Shown here piece after piece: positions 1 through 11,327 of a stretch of 64,000 bases of DNA; within the stretch, counting starts at the first letter, position 1, and each line of letters starts with the position of its first letter. This DNA comes from Dryas octopetala (Eukaryota > Streptophyta > Magnoliopsida > Rosales > Rosaceae), in assembly GCA_963921425.1 (NCBI GenBank), contig OY992833.1:5801228-5865227 (forward strand). The letters are read 5' to 3'. The position numbers and the translations under genes are program-made. Below the pieces are notes generated by a model that had not been told where the DNA came from, ran no database searches, and saw nothing but the letters and a program-made list of their open reading frames with translations.

Positions 1-658
1 GCCGAACACCCCCTAAAGCATTCGGTTGCGGGCCGCCGAACATATTTGGTCTTGTTTGGTGAACCAGTGTTGAACAAAACCCAAGTTTTTCTATTACCAA
101 ACCTTTCCATTCCGTTCAAATTCGACCAAAAAACAGATAAATATACTAATTAACTTAGGATTACACATGGAAATGTACCAAATAACTTATAATAAAGCTC
201 TAAATCTAAAGTTTGAAAAAAAGAATTAGAAAACCTATTAAACAAAATTACCTTAATTGGGTGGTGGTGGTCAATGGTGATGAGAGGTGGTGGCTGCAGG
301 GACGGATTTTCGGTGATGGCCTTTGCACTCTCTGCGGGTGGTGGTGATGGTATTGGGTTTGGGTGTGTTAAGTAATATTGTTGGGTATGATGTTAGGTTA
401 TTTGTTGGGTTTTAGTAAGGATAGTTTAAGAAACATGTTGAGTGTACTAATAAATTTTAACTTTTTTAAAAATTAAGTTGGATATAAAGAGTATGTTAAG
501 TGTACTGATAAAAAAAGTCAGGTACTAATAACAAAACCCTTGTTTAAATTATGATGCATTGTGTAAAAGACATTTTTCTTGAAAAAAATTATTGTGTAAA
601 AGTAACACCTATACATACTCTTTTGTAGTTGCACTTGTTAATGTGTTATTAAATAGAT
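1..658. other. Intergenic, no gene recognised
   Basis: AT-rich sequence with no convincing coding region or RNA gene. The first 70 bases contain GCCGAACA-type words that recur near 2770, which suggests transposon debris. I see nothing else assignable here. Confidence 0.5.
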
Positions 659-1064
659 GGTCAAAATGCATTTTTAGTCTTTGTACTTTAACGAAACTTT
701 CACTTTAGTCTCGTTCTTTTAATTTTGGTAATTTCAATCTCATACTTTCATTACGCTTGCAATTGAGTCTAAATCGTTAATTAGGTTTAAATTGTGGGCC
801 AATATATGATGTAGCAGTGATATTTTGAACATTTTAGATAACCTATCATTTTTAGACAGTACGTATTATTAATCATAAAATGTCTAAAACACGCATTCAT
901 ATATACTGTCACGTCATATTTCTGTATATAAAGTAAACGGAGTTAACAATTTGGACCTAATTGCAAGTGTAATGAAAGTACAGGATTGAAATTGCCAAAA
1001 TTTAAGGAACGATGACCAAAGTGGAAGTTTTGTTAAGTACAGGGACCAAAAATGTACTTTGGCC
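659..1064. mobile_element. MULE-type MITE, 406 bp, 9-bp TSD
   Basis: The two ends are inverted repeats over roughly 150 bp: the left begins GGTCAAAATGCATTTTTAGTC and the right, reversed, begins GGCCAAAGTACATTTTTGGTC. The element is flanked by a perfect 9-bp direct repeat TAAATAGAT (650-658 and 1065-1073). Long terminal inverted repeats plus a 9-bp target duplication are the signature of Mutator-like elements. No transposase is present, so it is non-autonomous. Confidence 0.85.
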
Positions 1065-1098
1065 TAAATAGATTGAATCTGATTAGTAGTACATTTTT

Positions 1099-1510
1099 TT
1101 AGGCCTAGGTTATTCCGATCACTCTCCATTGCTGAGTTGACCACCTTATTTTTAAATTTCAATTTTACCCTTAAAATAAAAAATTTCAATTTTGTTCGTC
1201 GGGTTATTCGAAACTTATCTGTTAAAATGTTTGTAGTTATTCGGCGTCTAACTATCAAAGATTGGCAGAATTTTCGGTAAGTAACCACCGAATGTAAATG
1301 AAAAAGGCATTTGGCAGTATTTTGCTGAATATTGTCATTATATTCAGTCGTAAGCTGCCAAATTCTTTAATATATTCCGGTGGCATGTTGTCGAATGGGT
1401 CTGGGTGATTCTATAATTTTTTTGCAAGAAAGGGTAAAATATAAAAAATTTCTTCAAAATATGTTAGGATGGTTAACTCAACAATGGAGGGTAGTCGAAA
1501 TAGCCTCCAC
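1099..1510. repeat. Inverted-repeat element (MITE-like)
   Basis: The left end (TTATTCCGATCACTCTCCAT, continuing into a GAGTTGACC word) is mirrored by the right end, whose reverse complement reads TATTTCGACTACCCTCCATT and then GAGTTAACC. The arms are about 60 bp. No clear target duplication was found, so the limits are approximate and the superfamily is unassigned. Confidence 0.6.
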
Positions 1511-1719
1511 CTTCTTTTAAGAAAAAATTAGAGTTTAGTCTATCTAATATTTTTTATTTTGAAAAAAACCTTATGAATTTTTTTTTTTTTTCAAATAAAG
1601 CCATTTAACCATTGTATTGTCAAAAAAATATGTCATTATTTTTTTTTATTTTTTGAGGGTATATTGTATGGGTTCACCTCATATCTTTCTAGGATATAGA
1701 ATGAGATTTATGGAAGTTA

Positions 1720-1780
1720 TATATTAGGTTTTAATTCTGAGATTTTTGGATCCAAAATCTCAGAGTTAAAACCTAATATA
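1720..1780. repeat. Near-perfect 60-bp palindrome
   Basis: The sequence reads as a hairpin centred on GGATCC at 1748-1753; the left arm starts TATTAGGTTTTAATTCTGAG and the right arm is its complement with one substitution and one base missing. There is essentially no loop. It may be a collapsed MITE. The surrounding 1511-2030 is AT-rich with no gene. Confidence 0.85.
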
Positions 1781-2032
1781 AAGCCGACAAACTAGGGTTT
1801 AAGGAAGAAGTAAAAATGCACTGCCGAACAATCGAAAATGACCGACAAGTGCTCGGCACCTCGTATGTGTGAAAAAAATATAAACTAATAAACCAATATT
1901 ATGTAACAGGAAATTGTTATAATATTATTAGATTTTAGTTTTGAATTTTAAAAGTTACAAGTCTTTAGTCAGTAAATTGTAAAATTAAAAAACCTAAATA
2001 GAAGTCTCTCTTTTTTAATTTGGAGGGCTGAG

Positions 2033-2356
2033 GCTCAAACGAATAAAGAAACTACAAGACCACTAATGTGGCCCTACTGGACCAAACAGATCCAAATCTA
2101 AAACTAGGACAATAGAGGGGGGAGGGGAATCAAGGACATGTAATCCCAGCCCAAAACCACAACTAAGACCAGCAAGATGGTCAGCAGCAGCATTGGCTTC
2201 ATGAAATATGTGAGCAATATATGAAACAGTTCCAATCCCTCTGCAGCAATTAATCAAGCTAAAAAGGGGATGACAAGCTTCCACAGAATTGTTGATAAGA
2301 CGAACCACAGAGCTAGAGTCACCCAGATGAACTTCAACTTGCCTAAAGCCCTCCAA
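2033..2356 (-). pseudogene. LINE RNase H-like C-terminal remnant
   Basis: About 97 codons read on the minus strand without a stop and resemble the plant RNase H-type domain (RVT_3) found at the end of many non-LTR retrotransposon polyproteins. Visible features are a VHLGDSSSVVRLINN stretch (the substrate-strand D-S-S motif), a Cys-Cys turn, and HEANAAADHLAG, the conserved H-x-x-N-x-x-A-D-x-L-A box. Nothing of the reverse transcriptase lies upstream (2357-2835), so this is a 5'-truncated fragment and not a host gene. A domesticated single-domain RNase H protein is possible but less likely. Confidence 0.7.
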
Positions 2357-2835
2357 TAGTATATTTCATTTAGTTATATAGTAATTAGAATTGGTATATA
2401 ATTTACTTTCTAATCAACATTTAAGCATTACAGCTAGCTAGCAGTGCATAAGAGAGGGTCTATTTCTACGTACCCACTTCACTTGGTAGTGTATGTAGCA
2501 GTGGCCTCCACAAACTCCTAGTTATATTATAGTGAAGTCACCATGGTGACATAATCTAAGCTAACTATGCTATGGTACTAATTAAAGAAATATCTCATAT
2601 TCTCACTGCCTGTTGTACTTAAAGAGTGGTTTCGATCTTGATCAAACCGTCAATTTATTTTATAACAATTATATAACTAAATGATTTTTAATTGAGTTAA
2701 TTTTTTACAAAAATAATTTTTAATAGGTGATTTAAAAAATAAATGATTCTAATCCTGAACCTGCACTGCCGAACAAACATTTTTGAGAGTGGGGTGACCC
2801 AAGCGTTGTCCTTTATTTTTGGGTAATTTAATTAA

Positions 2836-3268
2836 GGCTCAATTACAAATGCAACCACCAATTATGGAGGTACTTCAAATTGATCCACGAATAAAAAATA
2901 GTTTCAAATTAGTACACTAACTAATAAAAAGTTACAAAATATCACATTTGTTATGAATTCCGTCAAGAAAGACAATTCAATGCTACTTTAGACAACGATG
3001 ACATGGGTTTTTTTTAATAATGTGGACACCAAATTTGTTATACATGGATTTATAATGTCATATTGATTAAAAAAAAAAAAACTTCAAAAACTTTTAAATC
3101 CTTAAGCTTGTTATCATTAATCCATGTGGTGTAAATTGACGAAATTTGTAACGTATGTGCTATTTTGTAATTTTTTATTAGTTAGTATATTAATTTGAAA
3201 TATTTTTTTGTTTATGAATTAGTCTGAAATACTCTTCATAATTAATAGATGCATTTTGTAATTGAGCC
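2836..3268. mobile_element. MULE-type MITE, 433 bp
   Basis: The ends are inverted repeats of about 130 bp: the left begins GGCTCAATTACAAATGCA and the right, reversed, begins GGCTCAATTACAAAATGCA. Flanking 9-mers TTTAATTAA (2827-2835) and TTTAATTGA (3269-3277) differ at one base, as expected for an aged 9-bp target duplication. No coding capacity. Confidence 0.8.
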
Positions 3269-3370
3269 TTTAATTGAATAGCTCTTTTTAATGAACGTCA
3301 ACCTTTTTGACCCCTTGGCCCAAAAATTACTTTTCTAACTATTTTATATTTTCCGTGACTAAAATACATC

Positions 3371-4355
3371 ACCTGCAAGACGTCGCGCAAGACCTATTTG
3401 CACGACAAATTGAATATCAACCATTCATTCTTGATCGTGTGGCTGAGAGGAATGAGCACAAAAAACAATCATAACATTCGACACGTGTCCACCTTTAGGA
3501 AAAAAAAGATTGTTTCTCAGTTCTCTTTCTTCTTCTTCCCGAAAACCTTTCCTTCTCAATCTCTGATCTGATCTGTATGCAAAAGTTCTACGTCTCTCTC
3601 CCAAAACCTTCACCACCTAACAACCATGGCTGTCAAACTCCATAAAAGCCACTGAACAAAACCCACGAATCAAGTTTATTGTTAAAGTAATACAAATAAG
3701 CAACAAAAGTGGGTAAAGTGCCAATAGTACACGCAAAAAGCCCAAGGGAAGCTCCCAAGTCCCGGTCCCAAGTGAATGTTCAAGCTGAAAGTGGAGTTTG
3801 TCTCCCATTTGCTCTAACGATACGTTCACACAGACCCACTGAATGTTAAAGCCACTTGTTTTAATTATTCACCCACCTTGTTATTTCACTCCACAAATTC
3901 TTTGATTACTCATTCTTCAAAAAAATCGTGCCCTTATTATTTTGTGTTGGCTGAGAAATTTGAATCGCAGAGAGCTACCGTGGATAGACCTCCATCGCTA
4001 ATTTTATCCCTTTTTCTTTAATTTTTGCTGTACGTTTTCTAATCCCAGATATGGAAGCACTTCAAAATTAGACCGCTTCTCGGAAAACCTTTCACAGCCT
4101 TGAGTAGGTGACAGCCATAGTTGTCCAGAAGGTGAAGATTTTTGAAGAGAAAATTGTAGAACTTTTGGGTTTCGGAAAAGAAGACGAAAAAAGAAAAGAA
4201 ATGAAAGGAGAAACAATTTTTTTTTTTTTTCAAAAGTGGACACGTGTTGAATGTTATGATTGCCTTTTGTGCTCATTCCTCTCAGCCACGATCAAGAATG
4301 AATGGTTGAGATTCAATTTGTCGTGCAAATAAGTCATGCGCGACGTCTAGCAGGT
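3371..4355. mobile_element. Foldback/MULE-like element, 985 bp, arms ~150 bp
   Basis: The left terminus ACCTGCAAGACGTCGCGC pairs with the right terminus, reversed ACCTGCTAGACGTCGCGC. The arms stay similar for about 150 bp, through a shared block containing TTGCACGACAAATTGAAT, ATTCTTGATCGTG and GACACGTGTCC. The roughly 650-bp centre shows no recognisable protein. No clean target duplication was seen, so the superfamily is inferred only from arm length. Confidence 0.75.
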
Positions 4356-4397
4356 CAGCATGACTGCCCCTCCATATATATACTTTATAGAACAAAA

Positions 4398-4943
4398 ATT
4401 CTACTAGCGAAGCAATTATAAATTTAGTCTATTTATTTTATATATAGTTTAATTTTAGTCTATAATTTTTTTTAAGTTATGATTTTAAATTTTTTTAGTT
4501 ATGTTTGTTTTAATTATAATTGAATTATAAGTTATATTTCATTATTTCTTAGTTATATGAACCAATTTGAAATATTAGAATTAAAAAAAATTAAAGTTTG
4601 GTGAAGTTTGAAAAATCTGAAAATTTTCTAGAAAAAATTAGTAGTTTCAGATACTCTACTTTGGGAGTAATTATATTGAGTTTTAAAACTTTAATTTGAA
4701 TGATTTTTATATGGTTGTAAAAATGAGATGTATAGTTTTAAAACAAATATATTTTGCTAAATTTAACTGAGATTTGATAGGGTAAAAGACCGAACAAATT
4801 TAAGAAAACAAATTTATACCTTTATTAAATAAGTAGAATAATTAATAGACCAAAACAGAACTTAAAAAAGATTATAAACTAAAATTAAACCATATATATA
4901 AATAAATAGATTAAATCTATAATTTTCTTTTCCACTAGTAAAA
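4398..4943. repeat. AT-rich inverted-repeat MITE
   Basis: The left end (ACTAGCGAAGCAATTATAAA) is mirrored by the right end (reversed ACTAGTGGAAAAGAAAATTA); both then continue into TTTAGTCTATTTATTT-like and TATAATTTTTTTTAAG-like words. The arms are about 75 bp. Target duplication is unresolved. Confidence 0.65.
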
Positions 4944-6293
4944 CCAGAATACCCACTAGACTTTTTTTTGTTTATTTTTTTTTTAAATGCCTCGATCGCA
5001 ATGTTCACTAGGTGCTGTAGCATCACGTACCATGTCGATTAGAAAATTCCACCGAAATTCCACATTGTCCACCAAAAATTCCACCACAATTTTTGCATCT
5101 TCTTCTTCTTCTTCTTCTCCATTAATTCCAGATTTGGATTGAATTAAAATCTGCTGCAACTTTTTAGTAAATGTGGGATCAAAATCCAGATTAATATGTG
5201 GCATCAAAATCCAGATTAATCGTGAAAAAAAAAAACAGCCATGAAAAAGAAAGTTCAACAACTAAAAACTAGTAGATCTTGTTCGATTAATAAAATGGGA
5301 GATCTCAACTAAAATGGGAGAGCTCAACAACAACCAAAAACCAACAAATGAGAAAAGTGCCGAAAATGGCCTTTATGCCATGTTTGCTCTCGGACTGGCA
5401 AAAAAATGGCAGAAAAAAAGATCTCTTTTGCATTAATCTCTTTTGTATTTTTTTGTTAGTGAGTAGATGAAAATACATGTGCTAGCCATGTTTGCTCTTG
5501 GACTGCCATTTGTAATACCTTTGTTGGGGAAAAAAAAGATTTGCCATAAGTGTTTCTTGGACTGGCAGTGAGGCAGTCCATGAGCGGTGGGCGCGGGCGA
5601 GCGGTGGCAGATCTTTTCTTCATCTGTGTGTTGCGAGGGATTCAATGGAGAAGATCTGAAGGGCTGGTTCCAGATCGGTGGAATTTTCTGTGGGATTCAA
5701 TGGAGAACAAGGAGATCAGATGAAGATCTGGTTTGAGAACAACTAGCTTTCAATCACAAATTTTTTTTCTTTGGCTGCAGCCTTCGATCAAGGAGGAGGG
5801 AGGGAGGGAGGGAGAGGTAGAGACAAAAAAAAAAAAAACAAAACAAAACAAAGAGCTACAGTAACAATAATTTGGGGGTTTATATGAAGGGTTTTAGGGA
5901 CATTTCACATAAAAAAAGCTAGAAAAGTAATTTTTGAGCAAAGGGATCAAAAAAGCTTAACAATGATAAAAATTGGCTATTTAACTAATTTTTTTTGTTT
6001 TTTTATAGTGAAGTCCTTCACACTATGTTTCGTCAAAGACCCCAATTAAGTAGTAAAAAAAATGGACTTCTCCGTAAATTTTGCAGACGTGGCATTCTGA
6101 GAGAAGGCCACAGATGCAAAAATGATGGCTTGTTTTAATTTGTTATTTTTACAGAATGGGATTATGTGTTTGGCGAAACATATTGTGGAGGTGAAATGAA
6201 ATAAAGGCATTGGATTCGAATAGTTGACTTGACATGACACAACCATCAAATGTCTGAATAATATTTACCCAAAGTTCATGCTATTGTGTATTT
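4944..6293. other. Intergenic, simple repeats, no gene recognised
   Basis: The stretch contains short CTT and GGGA repeats, A- and T-runs, and two weakly inverted words (ACCGAAATTCC near 5050; GGTGGAATTTTC near 5680) that hint at another decayed inverted-repeat element. Translations of either strand are low-complexity and resemble no family I know. Confidence 0.5.
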
Positions 6294-8225
6294 TGTTGAG
6301 TGCTCATTTTACATAATTTTATGATACTAACTCTCTAACCTAGAGTGCAAAAACTCGTATGTTGTGCCTTGTTAGATTGTTTTTGTATTTATAGGATAAA
6401 ATGAGCAAAGAAGATAAAAGGAGCCAAAAGAGTCGTTTTAGGACATTTCCTAGTCAAACTATGAAAAGAGGAGAAATCATAGTCAAACCAAGAAAAGTTG
6501 AATTTCAGTCAAACTAGGATTCCTAGTCTCACAAGGAAAGATCAAGCTTGAAGAAGAAGAAATCATGAAGATCCGAGGCCAAAAATGAGAAATCTTAATT
6601 AGACTAGGAAACCTAATCCGAATAGGAAATAGTGTCCTAATGAAGATATGAATCATGATAGGCAAAATGGTAAATGTGAAATCCAAGTTGAGATAAGAAT
6701 CATACTTCTATAAGGATTCTTGGGTGGACTAGGAGAAGTTGGTTAAAGTCAACTCACCAAGTCAAAGTTCTAGAAGCTTCTGGAAGACATTGGGCCAAAG
6801 CACAAGTGAAGAGGAAGCATTTTCGACAAGGCATTGGGCTTGGGGCTGGGCGCAACACCAAGAGGAGTGTGCGGCATGGGCTTAAGTTGATTGGCCTTGT
6901 GATAGGAGTAGGGGTCATGGGTTGTGCAGCTGGGCTTAAGTTAGTATGGCTTTGGTCCATTTGGTCAAACTACAGGAATCCCACATTGAAGAGGAAGAGA
7001 AATCTCAACCCCACTACTCTCTATAAATAAGACATGTTATTTCACACAAAGGGGTCTGAAAAAAAACCCTAGCCTCCTCTCTCTCTTGCCGCCGCCAAAA
7101 CCCTAGCTGCTATCTTTTCTTTTTATTTTTCCTCAAGCAGCCACCTAGCTCTCTCTTTCTTTGTTGTTTGTGCCGAACCCTAGGCGAAGAACAAGGAGTG
7201 CCACCTGGCTGCCACTTTGCTGCCGCCTTGCCATTGCTGCCATCTTGCGCCGCCGATGATGCTGTGTTGCCGTGGAGCCCAAGTGCCAAGCTGCCGCCTC
7301 CCTCTCCCTTCTTCCCTTTTATTTTCCTAGTTTTTGATTATGTTATATTTAATTATTGATTTAGTTATGCGTAGCTAAACATTTAGCTAGGGCTAAGATG
7401 AAGCCCTAGTGATGCTATTTACGTCTACTATGGATTATTGAGTTTTCAATCGCTTTACATGTTGACAAATCTTGGATCTCTGTTTAAATTGATTCTACAT
7501 GTTTTGCATCTTTGATTGATCATTTTAAATTGCATGCATTTAGATTAATGTTGTGAAACTAAACAAGCTTGAAAGAATGATAGTTTCTTCATACAACAAG
7601 TGGATATCCTAAGAACATACTTATGAGAAAAGGGATTATAGATGCTCATAGGTTACATTTCGGATGGGTCTATGCTCTATATGTTTGCCATTCTCACAAA
7701 TTGTAATGACTCTTGCATGGATAACAGTTGTCTTAGACACGCTTAGGAAACATGCAAGTTAATTGACTAAAGGAGGCCTAAGAAACTCTTAGTTATGCAA
7801 AGTAAGGAGAGTAATTGCTAAAAGTAACTAGCCAAATCTTTTAATAGACAAACTTTGCTGTTTGCATATTGATTGTTGGTATCCATAGTAAGGTAAATGG
7901 TATACTAGTGGTGGATTTTGACCCCTAGTGCTTCTTTATTATTATTTTTATCTAGATTAATTCAGTTTGTTATTTTGAAGTCATTGTTACTTTATTGTTA
8001 GTTTAGTCTAGTCTTAAAATCAATCCAAAACCCCCCTATTCGTGTGTGTGAGTTAGTGTAGATTTAATTAAATTTAATTAAGTTAGTAATCATTACACTA
8101 GTACAATTCTCTATGAGATCGACTTCATATTTGCAAGATTTGCTATTCCGCGATTCGTGCACTTTCGAGTTAACCTAGAGCATGGAAAAAGGTTAAATAA
8201 TTTTGTTCTAGGAAAACATACAACA
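6294..8225 (+). mobile_element. Solo LTR, 1932 bp, probably Ty3/Gypsy-type
   Basis: The element starts TGTTGAGTGCTC and ends CATACAACA, giving TGTTG/CAACA ends. It is flanked by 5-mers TATTT (6289-6293) and TATTC (8226-8230), a 5-bp target duplication with one mismatch. Internally it has a TATA-like CTCTATAAATAAG near 7018, a transcript-leader-like region rich in Leu/Pro codons, and the 3' motif near 8098-8165 seen in many plant Gypsy LTRs (ACTAGTACAATTCTCTATG followed by GCACTTTCGAG). No gag-pol or second LTR is present. The 3' part of the same LTR recurs at about 26516-27051. The superfamily assignment is an inference. Confidence 0.75.
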
Positions 8226-8409
8226 TATTCACGAGATGATGTCCTAGTAATAATTCACTCAAACAATGACAATACCATACACTGATCGAATCCACACTCC
8301 ATCCCATGGACATCATTGTTGCTTTACATGTGGGATTCGAGTATCTGTGAATTCATCAATGTATCTAATGGGAAAGTCATGTTTTTTTCCCCTATAAATT
8401 CCAAGGTTT

Positions 8410-8830
8410 AATTGGTAGCCCAATACACCCACATCCAATTGTTAGAAATGACTTCCTTCTCCATTGGGCAAGAATTCGATGAGAGCTTATGTAAGTGCGC
8501 CCCTTCCCCGCCCTCTCCCCCCCCCCCCCCCCCCCCCCCGCGGGAGCTATAGGAACCACCTTGTGAGTATTGTAAGGCTGTCTTTGCAGAAGACCCAATA
8601 ATGCAATACTGTAAGTGCCCCCCGAAGCAAATGCACCACTGTGTGATTATTGTTTAAGGTGGGACGCAAACGAAATAGAGTCTAAAGACCCATTTCAATG
8701 CACCTGTGGAAAGGGCATTCAACTGTGTGAAGATTGTGAAACTCAAAATAAGATCTCATATTGGTATAATTTATAAGAATGTTTATGACCACGTCCGTGA
8801 TTCGCCCCAAACCCATGACAACCACTGAAG
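8410..8830 (+). pseudogene. Cys-rich gene-like fragment, broken
   Basis: A short ATG reading MTSFSIGQEFDESL is followed by a GTAAGT-like donor, a C homopolymer, and pieces translating with clustered cysteines (CEYCKAVFAEDPIMQYCKCPP and CDYCLRWDA in different frames). Stops and frame changes interrupt it. The cysteine spacing suggests a zinc-binding protein, but I cannot name the family. The same fragment is present at 27265-27630, so it was already broken before the LecRK unit duplicated. Confidence 0.4.
8517..8539. repeat. C23 homopolymer
   Basis: Twenty-three consecutive C residues, then GCGGGAG. The duplicated copy at 27318-27336 has 19. Long C tracts are rare in AT-rich plant DNA and could form i-motif or G-quadruplex structures; the exact length may also be an assembly uncertainty. 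Confidence 0.9.
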
Positions 8831-9914
8831 AATGTCGTGGGGATTCCAACACAATAAGATGTATCATCGTTTATTTGTTATTGGGTGTTCATATTGTTTA
8901 ATTTATGTCTTCATTCTAGTATCTGGTTGAGCGGACAGTGTGGTTTCCTTTATGTGCTTGTCATCGTTCGTATCGTGAAATAAAATAAATTATGTTGTGT
9001 ATACCATTTTTATGCATTTTAAACATTGAAAAATAACAAAAAAGTTAAAAGACAATTTGGTGGAGAAAAATTAGAGAAATTACAATTTGGATAATAAATT
9101 AAAAAATTCAATATTGACCTCGTTAAAATAAAACCAATAGTACCATTTTCATAAATATTGAAATTATATATTATAAATTAATTAACCATCATTTAATCAC
9201 CATTGGTGTTCAAAAACTGAGACCTAAAAATATAACACTATTTGATGACCCAAAATATGTTTGACATACAAAAAATGGCACACACCAAAGTAGAAGGCCT
9301 TAGAATTGCTTCGTTGGTGGAGGCTGAAAAGGTGACATGGCACTGTAAAATCAGTTTGCCTTTTCCTATACCATAGCCATTGAAGATACTCTTAAGCTAA
9401 ACAATTAAGCAGAACTTAGTGAGCAAAACTCTTTTTATATTATATGTTTAAGCCATTCTCCATGGGTATATAAATATATACTTGTAGAAGTAGAAACTAC
9501 TTAATGTCTAATTGGACCAAAAAAAAAAAGTGGAAACTAAATGTCTAATTGGACCAAAAAGAGTATAGAAGCAGAAACTACTAAATGTCAAGGGGTCACA
9601 TTACCAATGAATAAATTAGCAGAAAAATCCAACTCTCCATTCTGAATCTTAACCATTTCCGTTAATTTCCAGCCTTCTCAAGTGAAAATTTATTGAACTG
9701 AAATTGAATCACTTGTATATATTCAAGGACAGCCAGCATGCAGATACTGCACATATATAAATATCATGTCAAACTGAAAGGTCAATTGCTTGGAGGTCTG
9801 ATCAAGTCCTCCTCCAACTAAAATTATTTCGGTTTGAATTGGTAAGTTCTGCTGTATTTTTAAATGACAATTATTTGGTTAATTTGTAAGCTTACCAACT
9901 CTCTCGATCATGAC

Positions 9915-10772
9915 CAGTGCCGGCTCAAGCATAAGGCGAGCAAGGTCTGTGCCTAGGGCCTCATGTTGAGGGAGGCCTCATATTAAAAGTATTTGACACA
10001 CTATTAAAAAAAAAATCTTTAAATATTTATAATTAGCCAATTAGGCCTCAGAATTCAAAAAGAGGCTTTCCACTTTCTTGTTTAATGTTTAGGTGTGAGA
10101 TTCTTCATTATTTGTTAGTGGGATTTTTGATTTTTTTTATTCCCTTAGGCATGAGATAAAGCATGAATAGATGAATTAATTACTTCATGAATGATCGAGG
10201 CCAAAAAATTTTTTTTCATGAATTGTTTTCGGGGACATCTCACATCTGTTTCATTTGTGCATTATGAACTAAAAGAAGCAAGCCTACGAGCTGATTTTTT
10301 GCTGGAAGGGCTAGTTCATCTATGCCACAAGTGCAGACTAGCAAAGCCATTACTTCAAAGTTTAATACAGGTTTTATTGTTCTTGAATATTGTATCTCAT
10401 ACTTTAACTTTTGTTTGTTATTTGTAATATTAATTATGTCTAGTAGGAAATTTGAATCTGGATATGAAAAGAACAATGTTTGGGTCCTCATATTTGAGGA
10501 CCAACCTTGTCCTCATGATCAATTAAATGAGCTCTACCATGAGAGAGAAAAGAGAGTTAGGATAGTGGACCCTATCATGGGCTTATTTAATTGGCCATAA
10601 GGACAATGTTAGTTCTCAAACATGAGGACCCAAGTATTGTTCATATGAAAAACTTAAGAAAAAAAGGCCTCCTAACTTAAGATTTTTTTAAAAAAAATAT
10701 TTTTGAATAATATATTTGGAAGGCCTCTGTGTAATTTTGCCTTAGGCCTCACTTTCCATTGAGCCACCACTG
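9915..10772. mobile_element. hAT-type element, 858 bp, perfect 8-bp TSD
   Basis: Terminal inverted repeats CAGTGCCGGCTCAA (left) and CAGTGGTGGCTCAA (right, reversed) are flanked by a perfect 8-bp duplication ATCATGAC at 9907-9914 and 10773-10780. CAGTG-type ends with an 8-bp duplication define hAT elements. There is no transposase reading frame. The matching promoter of gene C lacks it, so it inserted after the duplication or was lost from C. It sits about 0.55 kb upstream of the LecRK A start. Confidence 0.9.
10471..10642. mobile_element. Nested 172-bp MULE-type MITE
   Basis: Inside the hAT, ends GAACAATGTTTGGGTCCTCA and (reversed) GAACAATACTTGGGTCCTCA are flanked by a perfect 9-bp duplication ATATGAAAA at 10462-10470 and 10643-10651. 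It is non-coding and younger than its host element. Confidence 0.85.
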
Positions 10773-10780
10773 ATCATGAC

Positions 10781-11327
10781 AATTGTATTTTTAAATGACA
10801 ATATGACAATTTTATTTTTAAATGACAATATGACAATATTATTTTTAAATTAAATGACATGCAATCGTATTTTTAAATGACAATTTGGTTTGTAAGCTTA
10901 AAAAAATAGAAATGGTTGTCACGGTACTTGCCGGCATTCACCAAAGCTTTGATTCATTCTTCTTCTCAACTGAAAAGTCCCCATGAAAACATTAAAAACT
11001 AAACAAATTAGTAATAAAGAAAGAAAAATACAAGATAATAAGTCTGCTGTCTCCCCATGGAAGTCAGTCAACTTGCAAGACTAAGGGCTTGTTTGGGGAA
11101 TATCTCGTAGGTGCTTCACCCAGAAGCACTTCTAAGTGTTTTTTTTTTTTTTTTTTTTTTTTGCCAAACATAAGTAAAAACTATTAAAAAGCTTTTAAAC
11201 CATTTAAAAACACTGTCAAAACAAGCCTAATTGGTCCACTGAAAGTAATTATAAATGATGGAACGCTGCGTGCAGTCTACATGAATTGTGCTCGATCGGA
11301 GTCTCTACTTAGACAATCGATATTATA
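10781..11327 (+). promoter_or_regulatory. Proximal promoter region of LecRK A
   Basis: This segment aligns with 34310-34592 upstream of gene C and the tail aligns with 25910-26067 upstream of pseudogene B. It contains four near-repeats of ATTTTTAAATGACAAT (10785-10890), a T23 tract near 11140, and a TTGAC core (W-box-like, minus strand, near 11066). No unambiguous TATA box is seen close to the start codon, so the transcription start is not assigned. Confidence 0.45.

Larger units (their letters stand above)
8226..9914. other. Upstream flank of LecRK A, part of the duplicated unit
   Basis: This flank aligns base for base with 27052-28468 and then with 33712 onward upstream of gene C. Between those two blocks copy C carries the Helitron-like insertion; here A9230 and T9231 are adjacent and form the empty site. 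It carries the gene-like fragment at 8410-8830. No other gene is visible. Confidence 0.75.

Noticed and set aside
3425..3616. 63-codon minus-strand frame near 3.5 kb
   Set aside because: It lies in the inverted arm of the foldback element and is mirrored in the other arm, so it is not a gene.
5433..5645. 70-codon minus-strand frame near 5.5 kb
   Set aside because: No homology recognised, simple sequence around it, no splice or promoter context.
8517..8539. CRISPR-like or other spaced repeat arrays
   Set aside because: Only homopolymers and microsatellites were found; there are no regularly spaced repeats, as expected for a plant genome.
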